From: Candidatus Saganbacteria bacterium
GTDB taxonomy: Bacteria > Margulisbacteria > WOR-1 > XYC2-FULL-46-14 > WPAF01
Direction: 5' to 3'
Assembly (NCBI GenBank): GCA_009772965.1
Contig: WPAF01000004.1
Location: 1-58,102, forward strand
Length of the DNA: 58,102 nucleotides
A model generated the notes under the pieces. It had not been told where the DNA came from, searched no databases, and saw only the letters and a program-made list of their open reading frames with translations. This document shows positions 1-7,858 of the stretch, in pieces. The translations under genes and the position numbers were made by a program. Each line of letters starts with the position of its first letter. Position 1 is the first letter of the stretch.

Positions 1-1
1 G

Positions 2-97
2 CCCATTTTACAGGCGTTTGCGGAGGATCGCTATGTTGAGGAGAACACCCAATCGTGGGAACAGCTTGAATTACAGGGGATATCACTGGGACAGTAG
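2..97 (+). other. possible 3' end of an unidentified gene at the window edge
   Basis: A plus-strand frame is open from the window edge to a TAG at 95-97 and reads like a natural protein C-terminus, ending SWEQLELQGISLGQ. I do not recognise the family. It overlaps the 3' end of the minus-strand recQ by about 65 bases, and recQ's own last ~25 residues look unlike a normal RecQ tail, so a rearrangement may have joined the two here. Only 31 codons are visible, so chance openness cannot be excluded. Confidence 0.25.
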
Positions 98-1698
98 TGG
101 GCAATCATAAATATAGGCATTTTTTTAGCAAGCAAGTCTTTAGTCTTTAAGTGGAATCCGGAAATGCCTTTTCTTGCCCTGGATTGGCCATGCTTTTTCC
201 TGGAAAGATCACCCGGAGCAATATCCTTTTCTCTCGCAAAACTATTTATAATACTTAAAAAGGAGGCGCCGTATTGTTCCAGTTTTTTTGCTCCCACACC
301 GGTAATATTCGAAAAATCTTCACTGTTAAGCGGCAGATAATGGGACATTTCCCTAAGCGCGGTATCCGCAAAAACAACAAATGGAGGGACATTTGCTTCA
401 TACGCTAATTTCCTTCTCAATGCTCTCAACCTCTCAAACAATTCCCTATTATAACCAAGCTCATCTTTTGCCTGAATGGCTTCAAAAGAAGCGCCCGAAC
501 CAGCCAGGTTTTTGGTAGGGCAGCAAATATCGCAGCCGCGGCAAGTTGTCCCTGTTAATTCTTCTCCAAAATAATTGAGCAGATATTTTTTTCGGCAAGT
601 TGCAAGTTTGGCATAATTTGATACCAGATTCAATTTTTTGTGAGCCCGCGATCGTAACTTTTCATCTTCAATTTGATTTATAAAAAATTCATGCTTCCTG
701 GTATCCGCGTATGTATAAAACATAACGCATTCGCTTGCGAGCCCGTCCCTGCCGGCACGGCCAATTTCCTGGTAATATCCCTCCAAAGTTTTGGGATAAG
801 TGTAATGCACCACAAGCCTAACATCCGGCTTGTCTATCCCCATGCCAAAAGCAATGGTGGCAACAATAATATTCACCTCATCTTTAATAAAAAGATCCTG
901 CACCAAGGTTCTTTCGCCAGGATCCATGCCGGCATGATAAGCACGCACATTGAATTTTTTTAATTTTAAATTTTCAGCAACCATCTCGGTCTCTTTGCGT
1001 GAAAAACAATAGATAATCACCGATTCGTCCCTGTATTTCTGCAAAATATTCACAAGCTTTGGGGAAGCTTGTTTTTTTTCTATGACCCTTATGTGTAAAT
1101 TCTCGCGGTTAAAACTTGAAATAAAAACCCGTGCTTTTTGCAGTTGCAGCTGATTAATGATATCCTCGCGCACTTGCCTGGTCGCGGTAGCGGTTAAGGC
1201 CATCAAGGGAGTTGAAGGGAAAAGTTCCTTTAATAAGCTTAAATTGCGGTAACTTGGGCGAAAATCATGCCCCCATTCAGAAATACAGTGCGCTTCATCC
1301 ACCACAACCAGGCTGACGGTTAAGGTTTTTAAGAATTCTTGGAAATCCTTTAATGCAAATCGCTCCGGCGCTATATATAAGATTTTAACTTCGCCATTTT
1401 TAGCAGACAAGCAAATCTTATCAATTTGCATGGGCGCCAAAGTAGAATTTATAAGCTCTGCCTTAATTCCGCATGCCCGAAGAGCATCAACCTGATCTTT
1501 CATTAAGGAAATCAAAGGGGAAACAACAACCGTAATACCGTCGAATTTTAGCGCCGGCAATTGATAGCAAAGCGATTTGCCTCCCCCTGTCGGCATCAAG
1601 ACAAAACAATCTTTTCCCGAAACAACATGATTAACAATCTCCTCTTGCAAAGGCCGGAATTCGTCATAACCGAAATACTGCTTTAATAAATGTTTCAT
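31..1698 (-). CDS. recQ: RecQ-family ATP-dependent DNA helicase, short form
   Basis: A 555-aa superfamily 2 helicase of the RecQ type, expected to unwind DNA 3' to 5' in recombination and repair. Visible motifs are Walker A MPTGGGKS (35-42), DEAH box (134-137) followed by CISEWGHDFRPSY, the motif VI segment QEIGRAGRDG, and a four-cysteine zinc site around 365-395 (CRKKY...CRGCDICC). An HRDC domain lies at about 425-490. The winged-helix RQC domain that normally sits between the zinc site and HRDC is absent, making it shorter than E. coli RecQ (about 610 aa). The last ~25 residues (HYCPSDIPCNSS...) look atypical and may follow a disruption. Its ATG abuts the TAA of the upstream primase-helicase gene, so the two are almost certainly one translationally coupled operon. 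Confidence 0.93.
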   Translation of the reverse strand: MKHLLKQYFGYDEFRPLQEEIVNHVVSGKDCFVLMPTGGGKSLCYQLPALKFDGITVVVSPLISLMKDQVDALRACGIKAELINSTLAPMQIDKICLSAKNGEVKILYIAPERFALKDFQEFLKTLTVSLVVVDEAHCISEWGHDFRPSYRNLSLLKELFPSTPLMALTATATRQVREDIINQLQLQKARVFISSFNRENLHIRVIEKKQASPKLVNILQKYRDESVIIYCFSRKETEMVAENLKLKKFNVRAYHAGMDPGERTLVQDLFIKDEVNIIVATIAFGMGIDKPDVRLVVHYTYPKTLEGYYQEIGRAGRDGLASECVMFYTYADTRKHEFFINQIEDEKLRSRAHKKLNLVSNYAKLATCRKKYLLNYFGEELTGTTCRGCDICCPTKNLAGSGASFEAIQAKDELGYNRELFERLRALRRKLAYEANVPPFVVFADTALREMSHYLPLNSEDFSNITGVGAKKLEQYGASFLSIINSFAREKDIAPGDLSRKKHGQSRARKGISGFHLKTKDLLAKKMPIFMIAHYCPSDIPCNSSCSHDWVFSST

Positions 1699-4590
1699 TT
1701 ATAGTGTCCCCAATAATTCACTGGCAATCTCATAGCTTTCTAAGCGCATTATGCTTTCATCCGCATTGCCAAAACTCAAGAAATTTACGCTGCCATACCA
1801 TACAATGTTTTGGTCAATAAGTGTGAATTTTTGATGTATATTTGATTTATGTATAACTTTGATTCCGGCATTTTTTAAGTATTCCGCCAGGCTTTCAAAG
1901 GCTTGCCGATTGTCAGGCCTGAAATCTTCAGGACTCCTTGTCACTACGGTAATATCCACGTTATTTATTATTTTCGGCGATAATAACTGTATCATTTGTA
2001 TTAGCCTATTTTTTCTCATGAAAGGGCAAACAATAATAATTTCTTTGCCGGACATAGCGATGTCATTGGAGAATACGCCCATGAAACTCTTGCCGTCAAA
2101 GATTATGTTGGTTTTTCCCAATTGCGCGGTTTCTGTTTTTGATTTGTATCCTATCTGGGCATACCCTTTAACCCTCTTGTGATACATGCGCTCTAAGACG
2201 GGAACATGGATGTCCACATAGTCATAAATAAGCACTTCTTTTTTGTTTTCATAAATACGATGTAAACGCCCGGCGTATTGGGCAATTGTGCCTTTCCATG
2301 CAATTGGCATAACCAAAAATAGGGTGTCCAAGCGGGGATAATCAAAACCCTCTCCAACATATTTTCCTGTAGCCACAATAATTAACGGGTCTTCTTTGGC
2401 AATAGAACCCAATCTCTGCATTATTTCTCGCTTTTCTTTTTGAGAGGCGCTGCCGACAAGAGTAATTACATTTGGGCATTTCTTTTCCAGCATATTTACC
2501 AAGGTGGATACATGGCTTGCCCTTTCGGTCAAAATAAGTGGCGTCCTGCTGGCTTCCAGGCATTTTTGGATATCATCAACTATCTGGCGATTGCGCAATT
2601 CGTCATCAGATATTGATTTGTAAATCTGGGTAATATGCCAATTCTTCTCGTCTTGCGATAGCGGCTTTTTGAAACTGGTAAATTTGGGGATTATAAAATG
2701 ATCGAACGGCCGTTTTTCAGCCTGGGCTTTGGCGTCTACGGTGTAACAGATTGGTCCGCATTGCATAAAAATAATTGGATGATGACCATCTTGCCTTGTT
2801 GGAGTCGCGGTAAGCCCGTAAACATATTTGGCATTAATGGTTTTTAATATCTTCTCAAAATTAAAAGCCGGCACATGATGGCATTCATCAATGATTACCA
2901 TGCCATAATTTTTGACCAGGTCTTTTACTTCTTGCCCTTTAATGAGTGATTGCATGATGGCAACATCTACAATGCCCGTTAATGTATTTTTCCCCGCACC
3001 CAGTTGCCCAATGATAGGACGCTGTTTTTTGCGGCCTTGCTTCCCGATAAGCTTAGGCAATGGCTCATTAATAGATAGGAATTGGAGCAGTGTTTTTTGC
3101 CATTGAGCCAATAGTGCTTGCGTGTGCACAAGTATAAGCGTATTTACTTTCCGGTTGGCAATCAAGTTTGCGCCAATAATCGTTTTTCCGAAAGCAGTTG
3201 TCGCGGCCAATACCCCGAAAGCATGTTTCAATAGTGCCGCAACAACAGGTTTTTGATCAGCATTGAGATTGCCGTTAAATTTAACTTTTATCTTTTTCCC
3301 TTGATTAGTTTTATCGTCAATGGCATATGCGACATCCGCATTATCAAGTAATCGTAGCAGCCCTTCTTCGCAGCCGCGAGGAATGCCCAAATACTTTTCA
3401 GTTTCATCAATAGTGGAAATAATTCTTGGCTTATCATAAATCGGCAAGCGCATAGCCTGTGCCTTATAAAATTCTGGGTTCTTGAACGCGGCCAGCCGTT
3501 TGATCCTGGTTAATGCTTTTTGTGTAATGGCCGCTTTTTCTAAATAGAGCATATTTGCTTTTACAATGGCAACTATTTTCGGAAAATCAGTTTTTGCCAA
3601 GTTTTGCTCCGGCTTTGTTTTTTCCCATGGCTTTGCATCTTCTTCGTCTTTTATTAAAACTCCAAGTTCATTGCCATTATTCAGCGTTTCAATTTTTTCC
3701 CGGACTTCAGCAAGCGGCATTTTCTTAATTCCGGACAAATAAGCCCATTGATCCATATAGGGGACAAATTGTTCATCAATAAAAGCACTATTGCCAAACT
3801 TGCGGGCATATCCTTGGAGAGGCAAGGCAATTAAATTGCCGAAACCGCCTTTTGGCATTATGTCCTGGCTTGGAAATAAGCGATCATACGACTTAAAGCT
3901 TATTTCATGGCGGTTATTCATGGCACAAGTTAATAAGGCGCTTCCCAATTTGCGCGCAGTCGCCGCAGGAATGGCCTCTTCAAAAAAGATCCAAACGTGG
4001 GCGCCATTGCCTGAACGGGACCGCTCGACCGTTATTGGAATATTATTCGTAGCACAAATCAGCCTGAAAGCGGTAATATCTTGAGGCCATTCAGCTCCAT
4101 CAAAATCAATAGCCAATAAATAGCAGTTTTCATCCATTAACAATGGATATATTCCAATAATATCTTTTCCTTGGCCATTTGTACCTTTCAAATGAGCTTC
4201 AATCACAAAATCATTAATACAGGAAAACTTACGATTTGGACAAGACGCACAACGATACTTCTTTTTATTGCACAGGGCGGCATGCCATTCGTTTTCACAA
4301 ACCGGCTGATAGCCGCCTCTTTTTGTTGCTTCGCTATACCAACGCTTTGCGTATACATCATCTCTCCCTCGAAAGATAGACCTAAAAAGAGCTATTTTCT
4401 CTTCGGGCAAACTGTTGTTGTGGACTTTTGGCAATATTGTAGGTGTTTCATCCGGAATATTCATAGCGGGAGAAACTGTAATCGGCTGTTGTGGATTTAG
4501 TTGTTTCCGGAGGCTTTCATTTTCCGCTTTTAATAAAAGATTTTCCGTCTTTAGCGCATTATAGGCTTTTAGCAATTCTTCATAATTCAT
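1699..4590 (-). CDS. TOTE-type conflict protein: AEP primase, SF2 helicase and PLD nuclease
   Basis: A 963-aa protein matching the TOTE conflict-system architecture. After a short N-terminal coiled coil (1-32) comes a zinc-like cysteine cluster (98-124) and an archaeo-eukaryotic primase domain with the metal motif AIDFDG (D162, D164) and the SxH motif SGNGAHVW (H198). A superfamily 2 helicase follows, with AFGKT (K469), DECH (568-571), LTATPTR and QYAGRLHR. The C-terminus is a phospholipase D-type nuclease with HQKFTLID (H919, K921, D926). Catalytic residues of all three modules appear intact. The family is predicted to act in conflict with foreign DNA; its mechanism is unsettled to my knowledge. 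The stop abuts the start codon of recQ downstream, so a joint function is likely. Confidence 0.93.
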   Translation of the reverse strand: MNYEELLKAYNALKTENLLLKAENESLRKQLNPQQPITVSPAMNIPDETPTILPKVHNNSLPEEKIALFRSIFRGRDDVYAKRWYSEATKRGGYQPVCENEWHAALCNKKKYRCASCPNRKFSCINDFVIEAHLKGTNGQGKDIIGIYPLLMDENCYLLAIDFDGAEWPQDITAFRLICATNNIPITVERSRSGNGAHVWIFFEEAIPAATARKLGSALLTCAMNNRHEISFKSYDRLFPSQDIMPKGGFGNLIALPLQGYARKFGNSAFIDEQFVPYMDQWAYLSGIKKMPLAEVREKIETLNNGNELGVLIKDEEDAKPWEKTKPEQNLAKTDFPKIVAIVKANMLYLEKAAITQKALTRIKRLAAFKNPEFYKAQAMRLPIYDKPRIISTIDETEKYLGIPRGCEEGLLRLLDNADVAYAIDDKTNQGKKIKVKFNGNLNADQKPVVAALLKHAFGVLAATTAFGKTIIGANLIANRKVNTLILVHTQALLAQWQKTLLQFLSINEPLPKLIGKQGRKKQRPIIGQLGAGKNTLTGIVDVAIMQSLIKGQEVKDLVKNYGMVIIDECHHVPAFNFEKILKTINAKYVYGLTATPTRQDGHHPIIFMQCGPICYTVDAKAQAEKRPFDHFIIPKFTSFKKPLSQDEKNWHITQIYKSISDDELRNRQIVDDIQKCLEASRTPLILTERASHVSTLVNMLEKKCPNVITLVGSASQKEKREIMQRLGSIAKEDPLIIVATGKYVGEGFDYPRLDTLFLVMPIAWKGTIAQYAGRLHRIYENKKEVLIYDYVDIHVPVLERMYHKRVKGYAQIGYKSKTETAQLGKTNIIFDGKSFMGVFSNDIAMSGKEIIIVCPFMRKNRLIQMIQLLSPKIINNVDITVVTRSPEDFRPDNRQAFESLAEYLKNAGIKVIHKSNIHQKFTLIDQNIVWYGSVNFLSFGNADESIMRLESYEIASELLGTL

Positions 4591-4630
4591 ATCTCAAGAT
4601 ATCCCTCAATGGTTTCCCTTATTAGGTCTT

Positions 4631-4639
4631 ATTATATCA
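4631..4639 (-). promoter_or_regulatory. extended -10 promoter of the TOTE-recQ operon
   Basis: Reading the minus strand, TGATATAAT is a perfect TATAAT preceded by the extended TGn element. It would start transcription near 4624, giving a leader of about 35 nt before the ATG at 4590. No good -35 box is seen, as is usual for extended -10 promoters. Confidence 0.5.
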
Positions 4640-4654
4640 CAGTGTATATTTCAC

Positions 4655-4683
4655 TTGTTTTGCGTATATTAGCATGCTATTAT
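4655..4683 (+). promoter_or_regulatory. promoter of the AAA/DUF4143 gene
   Basis: TTGTTT and TATTAT are separated by exactly 17 bases, giving a transcription start near 4690, about 25 nt ahead of the ATG at 4715. The region is shared with the divergent TOTE promoter. Confidence 0.4.
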
Positions 4684-4714
4684 AACCCTACTATTATTAC
4701 ATGTAATTATAGTA

Positions 4715-6019
4715 ATGATTATGGGATCAATTAAAAAGAAAAAAGAATTGGAGGCGGCTGGAGCTATCCTCCCCAAAAGGGCGGTCGAGCGCGCCTTAAA
4801 AACCGAGATCCTTCCCTGGCTAAAAAGAGATGAGATAATAATCATTACCGGCGCTCGCCAGACAGGGAAAAGCGTGCTTCTTTCCCAGCTTATACACTAC
4901 CATCTGCTCCCCTGGACAAAAAACGTCCATTATTTCAACCTTGATATTCCTGGTCATTTTGAGTTCATAAATAATCAGGATAACCTTATCGCTTTGGCGA
5001 CAAAAGCCGGGGCCCGATCATTTGTCATTATCGATGAAATACAACGCCTGAAAGAACCAGGGCTTTTTCTTAAAGGCATCTATGATCTCCACCTGCCGCT
5101 TAAATTGATCGTTTCCGGCTCCAGCTCCCTGGAAATAAAGAGCAAAGTCCATGAGGCTCTTACCGGTCGTAAAGTTATCTTTCACCTTGTCCCATTTAAT
5201 ATCAAGGAGCTTGCCGGTGCTCTTTTTCCGAAAAATTCTTTTAATGAGATTATAAAAAATAAGGCTGTTCTTAATGTCGTTCTTGACCATTATTTCACTT
5301 TTGGAAGTTATCCGGCAGTTGCTATGGCCAAAGGCCATAAATTAAAACATGCCTTATTAAAGGAAATATTTCATAGTTATATGGAAAAAGATATTAAATC
5401 ATTTCTTAAAATAGAAAATGAAACTGCTTTTCGAAACCTAATCAAGCTACTCGCGTCCCAAATCGGTAATTTAATCAACAAAGATGAACTTTCAAATAGT
5501 TTAGGAATACATAAAAACACTCTCGACCATTATTTGTGGTATTTGGAAGAGACTTTTATTCTTGATTTCGCGCGGCCATATTATAAAAACCCAAGAAAAG
5601 AACTACTTAAAAGCCCAAAGGTTTATTTCCTCGATCTTGGCATCAGGAATTTCGCTGTTAGCAGTTTTGGAGAATTTGAATTTCGCCCTGACAAAGGGGC
5701 TATTTTTGAGAATTTCGCTTATCTCGGTCTGAAGGAAAAGATCGATCCGCTTACTCCGATCAATTTCTGGCGGACAAAAGCTGGCGCTGAAGTTGATTTT
5801 GTTATATCATCGAAGCTAAAACCGGTTCCCTTTGAAGCAAAGGCCGTTTCTTTAAAAAACTATAAAGTGGGGAAATCCTTTAGGAGCTTTCTTCGAAGTT
5901 ATCAGCCTGATAAGGCGTATTTTCTGAATCTTTCCCTGAACGGAAAGCGTAAAATTGACGGTTCCGAAGTTGCCTTTCTGACCCCTTCGGAATTTATTAA
6001 AATTAAACAAATCGATTAA
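4715..6019 (+). CDS. AAA-type ATPase with DUF4143 C-terminal domain
   Basis: A 434-aa protein of the common AAA_14/DUF4143 family. The N-terminal ATPase has Walker A GARQTGKS (46-53) and Walker B FVIIDE (103-108). The C-terminal DUF4143 part carries AEVDFVI followed by PFEAKAV, the D...ExK pattern of a restriction-endonuclease-like fold. These proteins are scattered widely in bacteria and archaea, often in accessory DNA, and their role is not established; nuclease or toxin-like and mobile-element roles have been proposed. It is a lone gene, divergent from the TOTE operon and followed by a hairpin. No clear Shine-Dalgarno precedes the chosen ATG, so the start is uncertain by a few residues. 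Confidence 0.85.
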   Translation: MIMGSIKKKKELEAAGAILPKRAVERALKTEILPWLKRDEIIIITGARQTGKSVLLSQLIHYHLLPWTKNVHYFNLDIPGHFEFINNQDNLIALATKAGARSFVIIDEIQRLKEPGLFLKGIYDLHLPLKLIVSGSSSLEIKSKVHEALTGRKVIFHLVPFNIKELAGALFPKNSFNEIIKNKAVLNVVLDHYFTFGSYPAVAMAKGHKLKHALLKEIFHSYMEKDIKSFLKIENETAFRNLIKLLASQIGNLINKDELSNSLGIHKNTLDHYLWYLEETFILDFARPYYKNPRKELLKSPKVYFLDLGIRNFAVSSFGEFEFRPDKGAIFENFAYLGLKEKIDPLTPINFWRTKAGAEVDFVISSKLKPVPFEAKAVSLKNYKVGKSFRSFLRSYQPDKAYFLNLSLNGKRKIDGSEVAFLTPSEFIKIKQID

Positions 6020-6071
6020 TCGTGTGTTTCTCGGGATAAAATACTATTACCGTAGTAGTTTCTTTCGGGTA

Positions 6072-6096
6072 GCTCCCCGTGGGGCTAGACTTTTTA
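6072..6096 (+). terminator. probable intrinsic terminator after the DUF4143 gene
   Basis: CCCC and GGGG pair around a 2-base loop, extended by TAG/CTA with a small bulge, and the stem is followed by ACTTTTT. It lies about 50 bases after the stop codon at 6019. Confidence 0.45.
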
Positions 6097-6109
6097 TGAG
6101 ATATACTGC

Positions 6110-6361
6110 TTGTTTGAGTTTTATCGAGACATAATCAGACAAAGCAAAAAACATTCACTAGATCAGGAAAGAAAGTTGATTGCGCTTGCCAAAAATGGCA
6201 ACAAGGCAGCAAAAGACGAACTTTTACTGGGCCATATTAGCTTTTTCATCTTTAGAATTAACAAGGTCTTTTACCCGATATTAGTAAAACAACATGGTGA
6301 AGACATTCTTCAGGAATGCTTGCTCATGGCTGGCGAGAAAATACCTCTTGACGGCAGATAA
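6110..6361 (+). pseudogene. sigma-70 family factor, N-terminal fragment
   Basis: An 83-aa frame that resembles the start of sigma-70 region 2: DQERKLIALAKNGNKAAKDE, then a helix with HISFFIFRINKVFYP and HGEDILQECLL, matching the usual pattern of a sigma factor up to the DLxQE segment. It then ends abruptly after MAGEKIPLDGR, with no region 2.3-2.4 or region 4. The only start is a non-ATG codon with no convincing ribosome binding site. I read it as the remnant of an alternative or phage-like sigma factor; a functional small regulator is less likely. Confidence 0.45.
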
Positions 6362-6365
6362 AATA

Positions 6366-6405
6366 TGTCCTAAGATATAAGACAGTTGTCTTGTTAAAAA
6401 GGACA
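6366..6405 (+). promoter_or_regulatory. nested palindrome before the NTase gene
   Basis: An inner perfect palindrome AAGACAGTTGTCTT (6379-6392) sits inside an outer inverted repeat TGTCCT/AGGACA (6366-6371 and 6400-6405). It lies 8 nt upstream of the ATG at 6414 and is a candidate operator for autoregulation by the winged-helix domain of the downstream protein. Confidence 0.4.
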
Positions 6406-6413
6406 GTGTTTTG

Positions 6414-7049
6414 ATGCTCTTGCCAACCAGAAGAAAAAAAATACTAGAAGTCTTTATGGCGGATCCTTTTCATGAAGTGCATCTTCGTGAAGTGGCTCGC
6501 ATGGCGCAGGTTTCGCGGGGCAATGTTGACCTTTCCCTGCGGCAGTTTGTCCAGGAGGGGATGTTTAAAAGACGCAATGTTTCGAATATGACCTTTTTCC
6601 ACCCCGACTTATCCAATGAACGACTGCTTAAATTATTCGAATACCTGGAAGTTGAAAAAAAAGAATTATTCTTTAAAAATAGTAGAAAAATAGCCCGGTT
6701 GCTACGGCAATACGCGGAAGCCCTGCTTAATTTGTCCGAGATGAAGATTCAAATGATCATCCTTTTTGGCTCGGTTGCGAGAGGCGATTGGACGAAAGGT
6801 AGCGACATTGATATTCTCACGGTTTCCGCCGAAAAGAGCGAAGAACTGTCGGGCGTTTTTAGCAAAGCGAGAAAGGATGTCAGTCCGCTGCTTGATATCA
6901 GGCCAATTGGCACGACTATAGATAAATTTATAGCCGGTTTAAAAAACAAATCCGAATTTTACGAAGAGCTCTGGAGAGATAGGATCGTTTTATACAATGA
7001 ATTTCTTTTCTGGCGGCTAATTGGAAAGGGGAGAGAGTTTAGTGCCTAA
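6414..7049 (+). CDS. winged-helix plus MNT-type nucleotidyltransferase
   Basis: A 211-aa protein with an N-terminal winged-helix DNA-binding domain (about residues 5-60, HLREVARMAQVSRGNVDLSL) and a C-terminal minimal nucleotidyltransferase with the signature GSVARGDWTKGSDID (about 119-133), that is GS followed by DxD. Such proteins transfer nucleotides to a partner, typically a HEPN protein, and act as antitoxins. Here the partner candidate overlaps its 3' end at 7042. ATG 6414 is preferred to the TTG one codon earlier. The fused winged helix suggests it represses its own promoter through the palindrome just upstream. Confidence 0.8.
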   Translation: MLLPTRRKKILEVFMADPFHEVHLREVARMAQVSRGNVDLSLRQFVQEGMFKRRNVSNMTFFHPDLSNERLLKLFEYLEVEKKELFFKNSRKIARLLRQYAEALLNLSEMKIQMIILFGSVARGDWTKGSDIDILTVSAEKSEELSGVFSKARKDVSPLLDIRPIGTTIDKFIAGLKNKSEFYEELWRDRIVLYNEFLFWRLIGKGREFSA

Positions 7050-7299
7050 AGACATGGAAAAAACTTTGCGGGAATGTTTCCACCCTAGGCAGGGGAAGCC
7101 GAATCTTAGAAGATGCTCTCCCGATCCAGGCCGAGCTAAGCAACTTGAGCGTAAATATGCCGATACACTGGAAAAAGCGCAGGAAACCAGGGTCATTGAA
7201 CAGTATGGCGTTGAAATCATCACCAATGAAGATGTCGAGTGGATCATCGAAGACGCTAAAGACTTCGTCCTAAAAATTGAAGAAGTGTTGGCGGAGTAG
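7042..7299 (+). CDS. small partner of the NTase, possibly HEPN-like
   Basis: An 85-aa acidic and basic helical protein. GTG at 7042 is the likely start: it follows an AGGGGAGAG ribosome binding site and overlaps the end of the NTase gene by 8 nt. The C-terminal part (TRVIEQYGVEIITNEDVEWI...AKDFVLKIEEVL) looks like the last helices of a HEPN-type partner, but I see no RxxxxH motif, so a truncated or divergent HEPN is the best guess. Its position as second gene of a two-gene operon is the main support for a toxin-antitoxin role. Confidence 0.55.
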   Translation: MPKDMEKTLRECFHPRQGKPNLRRCSPDPGRAKQLERKYADTLEKAQETRVIEQYGVEIITNEDVEWIIEDAKDFVLKIEEVLAE

Positions 7300-7302
7300 C
7301 GG

Positions 7303-7836
7303 ATGGAAAGGGCTGTTCTAGAAGATAAGCTAAAAACAATTTTAATTTACTTCTTATCACTATTGTTCTTTTTGGCTATTCTGCCCGCGGCCATTGTTGT
7401 TTCGGGCTTATTTCTAGATAAATTATTTGAGCTTTCTCAAGTAATTTATCATCCCTATAATTTGATCTTCGCCTCAGTTTTTGTAATCTTTGGTTTATTC
7501 TGGATGGCTTGGTCTTTATATTCTCTGATTATTATTGGCAAAGGAAATCCTCAAGAAGCTTTTGGTAAAGAGATTCTGCCTGCCTCCAAGAAGCTTGTTA
7601 TTATCGGGCCGTATCGTTACACCAGAAACCCAATGGGCTTTGGATGGTTTATGGTTATGGTTGGAGTAGGCCTCTCTTTGGGTTCGCTTTCCTTACTGCT
7701 GATTATTTTGCCGCTCTTTCTTGCCGCGGTAATTATTTACTTAAAAAGTTTTGAAGAGAAAAAGTTGCTTATAAGATTTGGCGCTGATTATATGCTCTAT
7801 CGGAATAAAGTGCCAATGATATTGCCGAGGTTGTAA
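7303..7836 (+). CDS. isoprenylcysteine carboxyl methyltransferase-like membrane protein
   Basis: A 177-aa integral membrane protein with about four hydrophobic segments (roughly 10-35, 48-75, 108-130, 132-147). The motif GPYRYTRNPMGFG (about 101-113) and the terminal EEKKLLIRFGADYMLYRNKVP are the signature of the ICMT/phospholipid methyltransferase-like family, where this region binds S-adenosylmethionine. The bacterial substrate cannot be told from sequence; a lipid or small molecule is more likely than a prenylated protein. It starts 4 nt after the preceding stop, so it may be co-transcribed with the NTase pair. Confidence 0.8.
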   Translation: MERAVLEDKLKTILIYFLSLLFFLAILPAAIVVSGLFLDKLFELSQVIYHPYNLIFASVFVIFGLFWMAWSLYSLIIIGKGNPQEAFGKEILPASKKLVIIGPYRYTRNPMGFGWFMVMVGVGLSLGSLSLLLIILPLFLAAVIIYLKSFEEKKLLIRFGADYMLYRNKVPMILPRL

Positions 7837-7858
7837 GATTGGGAGGGTTAGACAGCAA

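Noticed and set aside
673-963. Plus-strand open frame of 96 codons inside recQ
   Set aside because: Antisense to a well-supported helicase, without ribosome binding site or recognisable domain; the opposite strand carries conserved motifs.
2193-2563. Two short frames within the TOTE gene
   Set aside because: They are out-of-frame readings of the helicase region and share no known family.
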